A stretch of DNA of 64,000 bases from Peptoniphilus phoceensis. Lineage in GTDB: Bacteria > Bacillota > Clostridia > Tissierellales > Peptoniphilaceae. The notes under the pieces were generated by a model. It was not told the origin of the DNA, made no database searches, and worked only from the letters and a program-made list of their open reading frames with translations. The position numbers and the translations under genes were made by a program. Of this stretch, positions 8,929 through 17,631 are shown in pieces (the first letter of the stretch is position 1; the number at the start of each line of letters is the position of its first letter). Location: assembly GCF_001517665.2 (NCBI RefSeq), contig NZ_LN999806.1:116851-180850 (forward strand), given 5' to 3'.

Positions 8929-9361
8929 CCCTCCTTCTTCTTATTATATGCTATTTGTGAAAAATTAAAACCATCTAGCCCCATTTATCTTCTACAAATT
9001 CAATTTTTAACAAATTTTTATCTCGTAACATAAATTTGATGAAAATCTTAAAATTATTTATAAATATTTAGATTTATTTTTAAAGATATTAAGATTTATT
9101 TTCTTTAGTTTTTATATTAAGACTTTCATAAAGTATTTATTTTACAACTTTCTATAAATTTTTACAAAAACTTTTTAGGATTTTTAAAATATTTCTCCTT
9201 TTATTTTGTTAAAGATGAGATAAAATAAAAATATTACTATTGATATTTGATATCAATTAGCTTATAATTATTTTGACTTTAAATTTAAAAACTAAACAAA
9301 TCCATAAAAAATTAAATAAAGTAAAAAAGTTAAGAAAATAAATTAAAAACAGGAGGAATTT
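8929..9361. other. Non-coding AT-rich gap between divergent genes
   Basis: No credible ORF is visible in these 430 bases. They must hold the promoters of nnrE (minus) and of the AraC regulator (plus). The only distinct element is the inverted repeat at 9239-9257. Confidence 0.6.
9239..9257. promoter_or_regulatory. Inverted repeat, possible operator upstream of the AraC gene
   Basis: ATTGATA, five bases, TATCAAT is a perfect 7-bp inverted repeat about 105 bases ahead of the AraC start. It has an AT-rich form that could suit a Fur-like or other dimeric regulator, but the regulator is unknown. Confidence 0.35.
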
Positions 9362-9997
9362 ATGACAAATTATCTTAGGATTGCACAAATGGCAAGACCT
9401 CAGTGCATAAACTGTGCCACAGAAATTTTTGAAAATATTGAAGATATAAAAAAAGAATCTTCCATTGAAGATATGAAAAGGCAAATAGAAAATCTAAACA
9501 CCTTTCTTTACACCTACTTCTTGATTACATATAACAAAGACCTTTCATACATACATGACAATTTCACAAAAAGACTTGAAGATATCTGTGAAGAAGAAGC
9601 TATAAAAAATCTTGCAAAAGACCTAATAGAGTCTTATTCCAACTCCCTTCTCGATGCTCTTTCTTTTTCCAAGAATGATCTTATAGATAAGGCTCTTAAA
9701 ATTATTAACAAAGAATACATGAAGGGACTCACTTTGGAAGATTTGGCAAAAAAACTTCATCTTTCCAAAAATTATCTTTGCTCCCTTTTTAAAGAAGAAA
9801 CTGGCTTTACCTTCTGCCAATATTTAAATACCTTAAAGACAAATAAGGCAAAAAAACTTTTGACAGAGGACAAAAAGACCCTAGAATATATTTCTTATGA
9901 GTGTGGATTTTCATCTCAAGCCCACTTTACAATGACCTTTAAAAAATACACTGGCAAAACTCCCAAGGAGTACAAATTAAGCCTAATAGCTAGCTAA
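9362..9997 (+). CDS. AraC-family transcriptional regulator
   Basis: In this 211-residue protein the last 100 residues form a double helix-turn-helix AraC domain: LTLEDLAKKLHLSKNYLCSL, then ISYECGFSSQAHFTMTFKKY and TGKTPKEYK. The N-terminal 100 residues are helical, carry several cysteines (CINCATE near residues 17-23) and match no sensor domain I know. A ligand or metal role for the cysteines is only a thought. AGGAGG precedes the ATG. The neighbouring acylation genes at 10054 may be a target but are separated from it by a hairpin. Confidence 0.88.
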   Translation: MTNYLRIAQMARPQCINCATEIFENIEDIKKESSIEDMKRQIENLNTFLYTYFLITYNKDLSYIHDNFTKRLEDICEEEAIKNLAKDLIESYSNSLLDALSFSKNDLIDKALKIINKEYMKGLTLEDLAKKLHLSKNYLCSLFKEETGFTFCQYLNTLKTNKAKKLLTEDKKTLEYISYECGFSSQAHFTMTFKKYTGKTPKEYKLSLIAS

Positions 9998-10008
9998 TCT
10001 AAATATTG

Positions 10009-10052
10009 AAATCCTCCAAATTTTACTATATTATATAGTGATTGGAGGATTT
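10009..10052 (+). promoter_or_regulatory. Long hairpin that buries the MBOAT ribosome binding site
   Basis: AAATCCTCCAA (10009-10019) pairs perfectly with TTGGAGGATTT (10042-10052), and the loop holds a second stem, ACTATA/TATAGT (10025-10039). The 3' arm contains the only Shine-Dalgarno sequence (GGAGG) of the MBOAT gene, whose ATG is at 10054. The structure could act as a weak terminator for the AraC gene, as a translational switch, or as both. Confidence 0.6.
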
Positions 10053-10053
10053 T

Positions 10054-11493
10054 ATGCTTTTTAACTCATTTGAATACTTAATTTTCCTTCCCATAGTTGT
10101 AATTTTTTACAATTTATTTAGGGGAAAATCTAAAAATATATTTTTGCTCTTGGCAAGTCTTACATTTTACAGTTTTTGGAATGTAAAATACACTTTCCTA
10201 ATGCTAATCTCCATTTTCATAACTTACTTAACTGGCATTTTTATAGAAAATAACAGAGATTCTAAAAATAAAATGAAAGTCGCTGTATTTTTGTGCTTCT
10301 TTATAAATCTGGGAATTTTATTTATATTTAAGTACTTTAACTTTTTTGTGGACTTGGCAGCAAAAATTTCATCAAAAGAATTTAATATTGCCCTAGATCT
10401 TTTGCTACCAGTTGGAATTTCCTTTTATACCTTCCAAGCTTTAGGCTACACAATCGATGTCTACAGAAAAGATCTCAAGGCAGAGAAAAATTTTATTGAC
10501 TATGCCCTCTTCGTGTCTTTCTTCCCTCAACTTGTGGCAGGACCTATTGAAAGAAGTAGAAATCTTCTTCCTCAAATTAAAAATCCTAAAAAATTTTCCT
10601 ATGACAATCTAGTAAGAGGTCTTGTGCTTTTTGTCTACGGCATGTTTTTAAAATTGCTAATAGCTGACAGGGCAGCCATCTTTGTCAACGATGCCTTTTC
10701 TTCTTACAAAATGCACTCTAGAGAATTCCTAATAATTGGAGGACTTTTATTTACCATCCAAATTTATTGCGACTTTTATTCCTATTCTATAATGGCAAAG
10801 GGTTCTGCAAAAATTCTCGGCATTGACTTAATGGATAATTTTAAGGAACCACTTTTGTCAAAATCCATAACAGAATTTTGGAGAAGATGGCACATTTCCC
10901 TTTCTACTTGGTTTAAGGATTATCTTTACATTCCTCTAGGTGGCAACAGACGTGGATCTTTTAGAAAATGTTTAAACCTACTTATTGTATTTCTAGTAAG
11001 TGGACTTTGGCATGGTGCAGAACTTTCCTTTGTCTTTTGGGGACTTATCCACGGAGTTTTTAATGTTTTAGAAAATATTTTTGGCATAAATAAAAATTCT
11101 AAAAGAAAAAATATTTTTATTGACACAATAAGGCGAGTCCTTACTTTCATAATAGTTGTATTTGCCTTTATTTATTTTAGGGCAGAAAATATTCACCATG
11201 GAAATGAATTTATCCTAAGTATAATAAACAATCCTTCTTCCAAAAACTTACTAGAAGAAATTGCTAATTCAAAATTTGGATTAGCTAATATTTATCCACT
11301 TATTTGTGGAGTTGTGATTTTATTTATCTTTGACATACTAAAATACAATAAGATAAATTTGTCCCAAAAAGTTATAAATTTAGTCCTTCCTCTAAGATGG
11401 ATAGTTTATTTGGCCTTTATCTTTGCAATAATAATATTTGGGATTTATGGACCAGAATTTTCTGAATCTGCCTTTATTTACTTTCAGTTCTAG
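10054..11493 (+). CDS. MBOAT-family membrane O-acyltransferase
   Basis: This 479-residue multispanning protein resembles AlgI/DltB acyltransferases: PVGISFYTFQALGYTID, FFPQLVAGPIERSRNLLPQ, then WRRWHISLSTWFKDYLYIPL and SGLWHGAELSFVFWG with the catalytic histidine. It transfers acyl groups across the membrane to an extracellular polymer. The start is the ATG at 10054 behind GGAGG; an upstream in-frame TTG at 10042 falls inside the hairpin. The SGNH-like gene follows after 8 bases, the usual pairing for polysaccharide or teichoic-acid acylation. Confidence 0.9.
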   Translation: MLFNSFEYLIFLPIVVIFYNLFRGKSKNIFLLLASLTFYSFWNVKYTFLMLISIFITYLTGIFIENNRDSKNKMKVAVFLCFFINLGILFIFKYFNFFVDLAAKISSKEFNIALDLLLPVGISFYTFQALGYTIDVYRKDLKAEKNFIDYALFVSFFPQLVAGPIERSRNLLPQIKNPKKFSYDNLVRGLVLFVYGMFLKLLIADRAAIFVNDAFSSYKMHSREFLIIGGLLFTIQIYCDFYSYSIMAKGSAKILGIDLMDNFKEPLLSKSITEFWRRWHISLSTWFKDYLYIPLGGNRRGSFRKCLNLLIVFLVSGLWHGAELSFVFWGLIHGVFNVLENIFGINKNSKRKNIFIDTIRRVLTFIIVVFAFIYFRAENIHHGNEFILSIINNPSSKNLLEEIANSKFGLANIYPLICGVVILFIFDILKYNKINLSQKVINLVLPLRWIVYLAFIFAIIIFGIYGPEFSESAFIYFQF

Positions 11494-11501
11494 GAGCTAA
11501 T

Positions 11502-12530
11502 ATGAAAAAATTTTTTAAAATTTTAAAATCTATAATTTTTTTAGGCATAATTATTTTTGCCTGCCTACAACTGAATAATCTCTTTATTAGAAAATCTTTG
11601 GCAAAACCTTGGGATATGGGAAATAAAATTGGTGGATTTTTTAACGAAAGTGAAGATTACAATGCCATGTTTTTTGGAACAAGCCACACTTACTGTTCCT
11701 TTGAACCCCTTGTAATATATAGAAATACTGGAGTTAAGTCCTATGTATTGGCATCACAAAGTCAACCCCTAAAAATCACCGCCTCTTATGTGAAAGAAGC
11801 CTTAAAAAGAAAAAATCCAACTGTTATTTTTGTGGACATCCAAAGTTCAATCTACAATATTCCTGAGGATTACAGTGTAATAAATTCTTATTCAGATTAT
11901 TTGCCCCTTTCAAAAAATAAAATTGAAATGGTTGCAAAAAAAGTTCCCTGGGGAAATAAACTCCCAGCAATTTTTCCTCTAATAGCCTACCACTCAAGAT
12001 GGAATGAGCTTAAAGACGAAGATTATAACTTTGATAAGAAAAGCTATAAAGACTATTTAAAGGGCTATGTACTCTTAAAGGGACAGAGTGAGGACTTTGC
12101 CAATTCTGGAGAAGAAGTAAAAACAGAATATACAGAATTTGCAGAAAATTTTGATGAAGAAAGTTATTTAGAATCCAACTTAAAAGCCTTTGATGAAATA
12201 ATTGATCTTGCTAAAAGAAATGGCATTAAACTTTATTTTCTAAAAACTCCAATTTACGATTATCCTATCTATGAAGAAAATATAAAAGTTATAGAAAAAC
12301 ACCTTGGCGAAAAGAACGCAGACTTCATCGACTTTAACAAATATTATGATGAAATGAATTTATCTAAGGATGACTTTTATGATCCTCATCACTTAAATGT
12401 GAATGGAGCAGAAAAATTTAATTTATTTTTTATTGATTACATGAAAAAGGAAGGGGTCTTCCAAGAAAATCTGGCTGATGATCCGGCTTGGTTTAACGAT
12501 TTAAAGACCTACGATATAAATAAATTTTGA
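11502..12530 (+). CDS. SGNH/DltD-like secreted acyl-transfer partner protein
   Basis: This 342-residue protein has one N-terminal membrane segment and an extracellular domain. It has an FFGTSHTYCSFEP block (about residues 56-68) like the GxSH nucleophile motif of DltD/AlgX-type SGNH proteins, and a YDPHHLNVNGAEKF block (about 293-306) with Asp and His at the usual catalytic place. It would pass an acyl group taken from the MBOAT protein to a cell-surface polymer. GGAG precedes the ATG. The acceptor polymer cannot be told from sequence. Confidence 0.75.
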   Translation: MKKFFKILKSIIFLGIIIFACLQLNNLFIRKSLAKPWDMGNKIGGFFNESEDYNAMFFGTSHTYCSFEPLVIYRNTGVKSYVLASQSQPLKITASYVKEALKRKNPTVIFVDIQSSIYNIPEDYSVINSYSDYLPLSKNKIEMVAKKVPWGNKLPAIFPLIAYHSRWNELKDEDYNFDKKSYKDYLKGYVLLKGQSEDFANSGEEVKTEYTEFAENFDEESYLESNLKAFDEIIDLAKRNGIKLYFLKTPIYDYPIYEENIKVIEKHLGEKNADFIDFNKYYDEMNLSKDDFYDPHHLNVNGAEKFNLFFIDYMKKEGVFQENLADDPAWFNDLKTYDINKF

Positions 12531-12533
12531 TAG

Positions 12534-12556
12534 ACAAAGGGATAATCCCTTTGTTT
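12534..12556 (+). terminator. Terminator after the acylation pair
   Basis: ACAAAGGG (12534-12541) pairs with CCCTTTGT (12547-12554) around a 5-base loop, 4 bases after the stop codon; the T run is short. Confidence 0.75.
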
Positions 12557-12701
12557 ATATTTTTAGTATTCTTTTTATAATGTGACAATATTCCTACAAA
12601 TATTTTTCTTAAAATTTTACTGAAAATAAAAATATAAGCTTTCTTCTATAATTCTTGATTTTTGCTAAAAATGATACTAGAATAGGTTTAAGGAGGTTTT
12701 T

Positions 12702-13577
12702 ATGACAATTAGAGATTTAGAAATATTTATCGAAGTTGTTAAGACAAAAAATATGTCAAATGCTGCAAGTAATCTTAATATTTCGCAGCCCACTGTATCT
12801 CATGCAATTTCTCAAATTGAAAGTGAGTACAATGTTAAGCTCTTCGATAGAATTTCAAAAAAATTATACATAACAGATGTTGGCTTAAGACTATATGACT
12901 TTGCCTTAAATATTTTGGAACAATTTCAAGATACTGTTATTTTCTTACAAGGTTCATCTACTGCTCACAATATCAATCTTGGCGTCAGCTCAAATTTTAG
13001 CTCTCAGTTTCTTTTAGAAATCATTGATGAATATGAAAGTAAAAAAGAAGACATAAAAATTAGAGTTTATGTTGACTCTCGCGAAGAAATACTTAAAAAA
13101 TTAAATGCCGGAATAATTAACTTGGCAATCATCGACGGAGACACAGGTTTTGAAAAAAATATTGCAGAACCTTTCTACGAAGATGAAATTTATATTATTT
13201 CATCTGGTGATTCTGAGTTCAGTAAAAAGAAGGAATTAGACGCCGAAGATCTTAGGAACAAAAAATTTGTCCTAGGAGATCTTGACGAATCAACAAAGAA
13301 AATCCTTCTAACTTATTTGAGAGAAACGAATATACCTATTGACATTAAGTATATTTGTCAAAACAAGGACATGGTCCTAAATATTGTAAAATCTTCTGAT
13401 GCAATTTCTCTCGGTGCAGAATCTTCTTTTGAAGATGCTGAAATAACTAAGCACAGAATCAAAGACCTAGAAATAAAGAGGACTTACTACATGGTTTATC
13501 ACAAGGAAGCCTTCCTAAAGAAAAACCTAAAGAATTTTGTGCAATTCATCAAGGGCAAATTTAAAGAAAAAGAATAA
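12702..13577 (+). CDS. LysR-family transcriptional regulator
   Basis: This 291-residue protein has an N-terminal winged HTH (DLEIFIEVVKTKNMSNAASN, LNISQPTVSHAISQIE) and a C-terminal LysR substrate-binding fold. The effector is unknown. AAGGAGG lies 7 bases before the ATG. The PAP2 gene starts one base after its stop, so the two are cotranscribed, an unusual pairing, as LysR genes more often stand divergent from their targets. Confidence 0.92.
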   Translation: MTIRDLEIFIEVVKTKNMSNAASNLNISQPTVSHAISQIESEYNVKLFDRISKKLYITDVGLRLYDFALNILEQFQDTVIFLQGSSTAHNINLGVSSNFSSQFLLEIIDEYESKKEDIKIRVYVDSREEILKKLNAGIINLAIIDGDTGFEKNIAEPFYEDEIYIISSGDSEFSKKKELDAEDLRNKKFVLGDLDESTKKILLTYLRETNIPIDIKYICQNKDMVLNIVKSSDAISLGAESSFEDAEITKHRIKDLEIKRTYYMVYHKEAFLKKNLKNFVQFIKGKFKEKE

Positions 13578-13578
13578 G

Positions 13579-14085
13579 ATGGAATTACAATTCTTAAAAT
13601 TTTTGGAATCAATTCATTCCCCCATCCTAGACAAATTTATGATTTTTATCACAAGTCTTGGTAACGGCGGAATAGTTTGGATTATTCTTGCCCTCATTAT
13701 ATTTTTTCAGAAAGACAAGAGAGATAAAAGAGAAGGTCTCACTCTTATTTTTGGTCTAATTATTTTTTCTATTATTGGACTTTTAATTATGAAACCTCTG
13801 ATAGGAAGACCTAGACCTTATACAGTCTATGACTTTGATCTTCTGATAAATAAACCCATGGGATCATCTTTCCCATCAGGGCACACTGGATCATCCTTTG
13901 CCACTGCTTGGGGAATTTTTCACTTCAACAAAAAAGAAGGAATTTTCGCCCTAATCTTGGCATGTCTAATAGGATTTTCTAGAATGTATCTTTCAGTTCA
14001 CTATCCCACAGATGTTCTTGCAGGAATTGTTGTGGGCATTCTTTCCAGTATTGGAGCAAGAACTTTAGTAAAAAAATTTGTATAA
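13579..14085 (+). CDS. PAP2-family membrane phosphatase (PgpB/undecaprenyl-diphosphatase-like)
   Basis: This 168-residue membrane protein has the three PAP2 motifs in order: KPLIGRPRP (about residue 72), SFPSGHTGSSF (about 97) and SRMYLSVHYPTD (about 134). It is likely to dephosphorylate lipid phosphates such as undecaprenyl or phosphatidylglycerol phosphate. The ATG at 13579 is one base past the LysR stop with only a weak ribosome site, suggesting translational coupling. Upstream in-frame codons overlap the LysR gene and are not needed. Confidence 0.9.
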   Translation: MELQFLKFLESIHSPILDKFMIFITSLGNGGIVWIILALIIFFQKDKRDKREGLTLIFGLIIFSIIGLLIMKPLIGRPRPYTVYDFDLLINKPMGSSFPSGHTGSSFATAWGIFHFNKKEGIFALILACLIGFSRMYLSVHYPTDVLAGIVVGILSSIGARTLVKKFV

Positions 14086-14089
14086 AAAA

Positions 14090-14117
14090 ACTACCTCATA
14101 ATTTTTTATGGGGTAGT
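14090..14117. terminator. Bidirectional terminator
   Basis: ACTACCTCATA (14090-14100) pairs with TATGGGGTAGT (14107-14117), with T-rich runs on both sides; it lies between convergent genes. Confidence 0.82.
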
Positions 14118-14795
14118 ATATTTTTCTGCAATTTTTATATTTAATTCTTCTCCAAGGCTTCCATAGATTTCTTGATACTCTTCGTAGACATTTTTTAGTC
14201 TATTTAAATTGAAATCTATTGCCTCCTTATCGTCTAGCATATCCAACTGATTTAGTGGAAATCTATCAAATAAGATTGAAATTTCTATTTCTAAATCATC
14301 TCTCATATATTGAAGCTTTTCATCACTTATATCTAATTCTTCTGGCCTTTTTTTATTTAAAAAGCTTTCGAGACCCTCTCTATCACAATTTTTAAAATGC
14401 TCTCTTGCCTCATCAAAATCTTCCAAAGGAAAATCGTAAAGCCTTGGGCTGTAGTGAAAAATAACCTCTCTAAATAAATCTTCTATTATTTTTCTGTCAT
14501 CATCACTTATAAGTGGGGCTTTATTTTCAATTTTTTCTTCTTCATTTAGTTCAGAAAAATCTTTTTTAAATTCTTCATCTGCCTTTTTTTGGGCAAGTTC
14601 TGGAGAAAGTTTATCCAAAAGTCTCAAATTTCTCCTAAGCTTTCTTATGCTAAGGTTTAAATTATCTACATAAGATTCTAATTCTCCAAAAATTTCCCTG
14701 TACTTTTCATCGGTTTTTGGAATTAAATTTATCAAGGTATCTTCCTTAACAAAAATAAGTTCAGATACCAAAAATTTTAAATAGTTTCTTTCCAT
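14106..14795 (-). CDS. Helical protein of unknown function
   Basis: This 229-residue, highly charged, apparently all-helical protein has coiled-coil-like segments (YVDNLNLSIRKLRRNLRLLD, LNRLKNVYEEYQEIYGSL). There is no signal peptide or membrane segment, and I do not recognise the family. GGGTGA stands just before the ATG. It follows the C39-like gene after 29 bases on the same strand, so a shared operon is likely. Confidence 0.65.
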   Translation of the reverse strand: MERNYLKFLVSELIFVKEDTLINLIPKTDEKYREIFGELESYVDNLNLSIRKLRRNLRLLDKLSPELAQKKADEEFKKDFSELNEEEKIENKAPLISDDDRKIIEDLFREVIFHYSPRLYDFPLEDFDEAREHFKNCDREGLESFLNKKRPEELDISDEKLQYMRDDLEIEISILFDRFPLNQLDMLDDKEAIDFNLNRLKNVYEEYQEIYGSLGEELNIKIAEKYTTP

Positions 14796-14824
14796 AAAAT
14801 CACCCTATCTGGTCTTAAACTCTA

Positions 14825-15430
14825 TTACAAATTCCTATCTAAGTCAATGTCAAAGACATTGTAAGAAAAAATTGGAAGGCTCAAAAATCCATTTAAGTCA
14901 TTGTAGTCAATATAAGATTTTTCCTTATTCCAACCGTCATAAACGTGGAGAAACTTAACTTTCATGCCCCTAAATTTGTAAACTGAATATCCTGAAATAA
15001 CCAAGGAGTGGTTTTTATAATAACCTGAAGCTAAATTCATAAGTAAGGGCCTAAAATTATCTATCTCATCTTTTACATGAGAATAAAAATTTCCTAAATA
15101 AACGCCTCTTGCCCTTATGGGAATATTATTTCTCTTAAAGTAAATATTTGCAATGTGGGAGATAAAAACTGGAAGAGTTCCATATTTTTTGAAGTAGCCA
15201 TTTCTTTTTGCAATTTCAAAAACTTCTTCGTAGACCTTATTTTTGTCAATGTCCTTAAAATAATAAGTTATCACCCTAGTTAAGCTTGTAATGGTGCAGT
15301 TATTTAATCCAGCCTCAAAATCTCTTTGCAAAAAATCTGGCAAATCAATGTCACTAGCTTCGATGAATTTTGCTCCGGGATAATTTTTTTCTATATAAGT
15401 ATTTAAGTTTGCAATTCTATTTTTTTCCAT
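14825..15430 (-). CDS. C39-like papain-fold peptidase domain protein
   Basis: This 201-residue protein has a Cys in GLNNCTITSLTRVITYYF (about residue 44), a His in YYKNHSLVISGY (about 140) and an acidic residue in HVYDGWNKEKSYIDY (about 163). That order and spacing fit a papain-like C39 family fold. It lacks a signal peptide, so it probably acts inside the cell; the substrate is unknown. GGGAGG precedes the ATG. Its neighbours are a helical protein downstream and the DNA-repair pair upstream. Confidence 0.6.
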   Translation of the reverse strand: MEKNRIANLNTYIEKNYPGAKFIEASDIDLPDFLQRDFEAGLNNCTITSLTRVITYYFKDIDKNKVYEEVFEIAKRNGYFKKYGTLPVFISHIANIYFKRNNIPIRARGVYLGNFYSHVKDEIDNFRPLLMNLASGYYKNHSLVISGYSVYKFRGMKVKFLHVYDGWNKEKSYIDYNDLNGFLSLPIFSYNVFDIDLDRNL

Positions 15431-15482
15431 CTTTTCCTCCCAAGATATTTATACCCTTTGGAGAAAGTTTTATTAATATAGC

Positions 15483-16211
15483 TTATTTTTTTAGCCTATT
15501 CATCTCTGGGAGATTCTTCCAATATTTTTTTGGCATATTTTGCATCCTCAATTTTTCATTTTTTCTCTCATCTATGGCGACTGCATCGTAAAAAGAGAGC
15601 CAAAGATTCACATAAGCATCTTCTGATTTTAAATTTTCATCCATTTCAAATTTAAAAAATTCTCCTCTTTCACCATTGTAGATAACTGCCTTGTCACGTC
15701 TTAAATCTGCAATGACAAATTTCTCATTTACAAGTCTACTCTTAAAGTGTCTGTAAATAAAAAATAAAATATCATTTTGTGGTTCAAACTTTGCAAATAA
15801 AATTCCTTCTTTTTCATCAAAGCGAAGTAGTCCCTTGAAAGAATGAATTTCTCCAGAAACTCTCTTTAATAAATCCCTAAATTGAATTACGTCTTCATCT
15901 GCACTTTCCAAATAATTAAATCCATGGATGTATAATTTTTTTAGAGTCTTTGCAATGGCTATTTCCTTTTTATCACTAGAAGAGGCAAAAACTTTTAGAA
16001 TGCTGTCATAAAAGGAATAGGAAAAGTTTTTTATGATAGAATTTTTTACTCGTCTCGCCTTATCTAATTCAGTAGTGCATTTTATCCTGTCCTTTATAAA
16101 ATCTATTTGCTGAGACCTTTTTGTTATTGTGTCTACTTCTTCTAGGACCTTATAAGCATTAAAAATTACAGTAAATAATCCCTCAATGCTTCCATCATAT
16201 ATATAAATCAT
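15483..16211 (-). CDS. TIGR03915-type DNA-repair-associated protein (DUF4130)
   Basis: The 242-residue protein starts MIYIYDGSIEGLFTVIFNAY and contains IADLRRDKAVIYNGERGEF, typical of the family found next to the radical SAM repair enzyme at 16219. The pair is widely linked to uracil-DNA-glycosylase-like genes in Firmicutes, but its chemistry is not established. The 7-base gap to the upstream radical SAM gene supports one operon. Confidence 0.85.
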   Translation of the reverse strand: MIYIYDGSIEGLFTVIFNAYKVLEEVDTITKRSQQIDFIKDRIKCTTELDKARRVKNSIIKNFSYSFYDSILKVFASSSDKKEIAIAKTLKKLYIHGFNYLESADEDVIQFRDLLKRVSGEIHSFKGLLRFDEKEGILFAKFEPQNDILFFIYRHFKSRLVNEKFVIADLRRDKAVIYNGERGEFFKFEMDENLKSEDAYVNLWLSFYDAVAIDERKNEKLRMQNMPKKYWKNLPEMNRLKK

Positions 16212-16218
16212 AATTTAT

Positions 16219-17448
16219 TCAGTCAAAAAAACTGAGTTGTTCGCCTCCTTCTCTTTCTAGGATTAAGGACCTCAAGGCTTCTTTAGAGTCAAAATTTTTC
16301 CCATAATATTTTCCCGAAACTGTTATAAAATTTATGGCTCTCTTTGTGGAAATCTTAAGTTTTTTTAAATCTTCAAAGGTCAAATTAAAAGATCTCCTCG
16401 CCCTTACAATTTTTCTCGCAGACCTTGGACCAAAACCAGGGACTTTTAAGAGTTCCTCAAGACTCGCCTTATTTATTTCAAGGGGATCCTTATAATTTTC
16501 TATTGCCCAGTCCATTTTCGGATCTATATTTAAATCAAAGTCCTTTTTACTTTCGCTTAAAAGTTCTCCAGCCTTAAATCCATAAAATCTAAGTAAAAAG
16601 TCTGCCTGATAAATCCTGTGTTCCCTTAGAAGTGGTGTCTTTACACTTGGCAATTTGGAATCTTTTCTAACAGGAACATAGGCAGAATAATACACTCTTT
16701 TTAACTTGTAATCATCATAAAGACTTTGAGACCTTTTTAGCACGTCTCTATCGTGAATGTCACCTGCTCCAACAATCATCTGACTTGTTTGACCTGCTGG
16801 CAAAAATAAATCTTTTTTCGAAAACTTTTTATATTTTTTCTTTTCTAGTTTATTAATTTCTAAGGTTTTTGAAACTAAATCCATGGGTCTTGTTATTTCT
16901 TCGATACTTTTTTCAGGTGCCAAAAGAGCAAGACTTTTTTCAGTTGGAAGTTCTATATTTATGCTCATCCTGTCCACATATTTGCCAAGTTCTCTCAAAA
17001 GATCTTGACTTGCACCTGGAATTGCCTTCATGTGAATGTATCCATTAAAATTTTCTTCCTGACGTAGTTTCTTTGCAACTTCAATTAATTTTTCCATGGT
17101 GTAATCGCAGGATTTAAAAATACCAGAGGACAAAAATAAACCTTCTATGTAATTTCTCTTATAAAAATTTATGGTCAAATCCACTACTTCATCAACTGTA
17201 AATGCCGCTCTTTTTGCATCAACACTTCTTGCATTGATGCAGTAGTTGCAGTCATAGATGCAGTGATTGGTAAAAAGTATTTTTAATAAGGATATACACC
17301 TTCCATCTTCTGACCAAGAATGGCAAATTCCACTGGGACTTGCATTTCCAAGACCCCTATTATTTTTTCTATTTGATCCAGAAGAAGAACAGCTTACATC
17401 ATACTTTGCAGCATCTGATAAAATTCTAATTTTTTCCCTTAATTCCAT
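16219..17448 (-). CDS. Putative DNA modification/repair radical SAM protein (TIGR03916)
   Basis: This 409-residue protein carries the radical SAM motif CIYDCNYC (about residues 68-75) and a C-terminal helix-hairpin-helix, LLKVPGFGPRSARKIVRAR (about residues 330-350), a DNA-binding element. The N-terminal CSSSGSNR block is conserved in the family. It would cleave SAM and act on DNA by a radical mechanism. It lies directly upstream of its usual partner. GGTGG lies just ahead of the ATG. Confidence 0.92.
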   Translation of the reverse strand: MELREKIRILSDAAKYDVSCSSSGSNRKNNRGLGNASPSGICHSWSEDGRCISLLKILFTNHCIYDCNYCINARSVDAKRAAFTVDEVVDLTINFYKRNYIEGLFLSSGIFKSCDYTMEKLIEVAKKLRQEENFNGYIHMKAIPGASQDLLRELGKYVDRMSINIELPTEKSLALLAPEKSIEEITRPMDLVSKTLEINKLEKKKYKKFSKKDLFLPAGQTSQMIVGAGDIHDRDVLKRSQSLYDDYKLKRVYYSAYVPVRKDSKLPSVKTPLLREHRIYQADFLLRFYGFKAGELLSESKKDFDLNIDPKMDWAIENYKDPLEINKASLEELLKVPGFGPRSARKIVRARRSFNLTFEDLKKLKISTKRAINFITVSGKYYGKNFDSKEALRSLILEREGGEQLSFFD

Positions 17449-17560
17449 ATTACCACCAAATTTATTTTATCATTGAAACTTACGTTTGTAAACAAATATT
17501 CTTTTCCTTTTTATATCTTGGTCCTCTCTTTTAGTTTTTCTTTTAAGAATTTTTTCCACA

Positions 17561-17590
17561 AAAAAATCTGCCCTAGAGCAGATATTTTTT
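17561..17590. terminator. Terminator upstream of the repair operon, after the Na/Pi transporter
   Basis: ATCTGC (17566-17571) pairs with GCAGAT (17578-17583), flanked by A and T runs on both sides. On the minus strand it terminates the transporter gene. Confidence 0.82.
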
Positions 17591-17631
17591 TATTATTTTA
17601 TTTTTAATATTAATTATTTTTACAAGTTATT

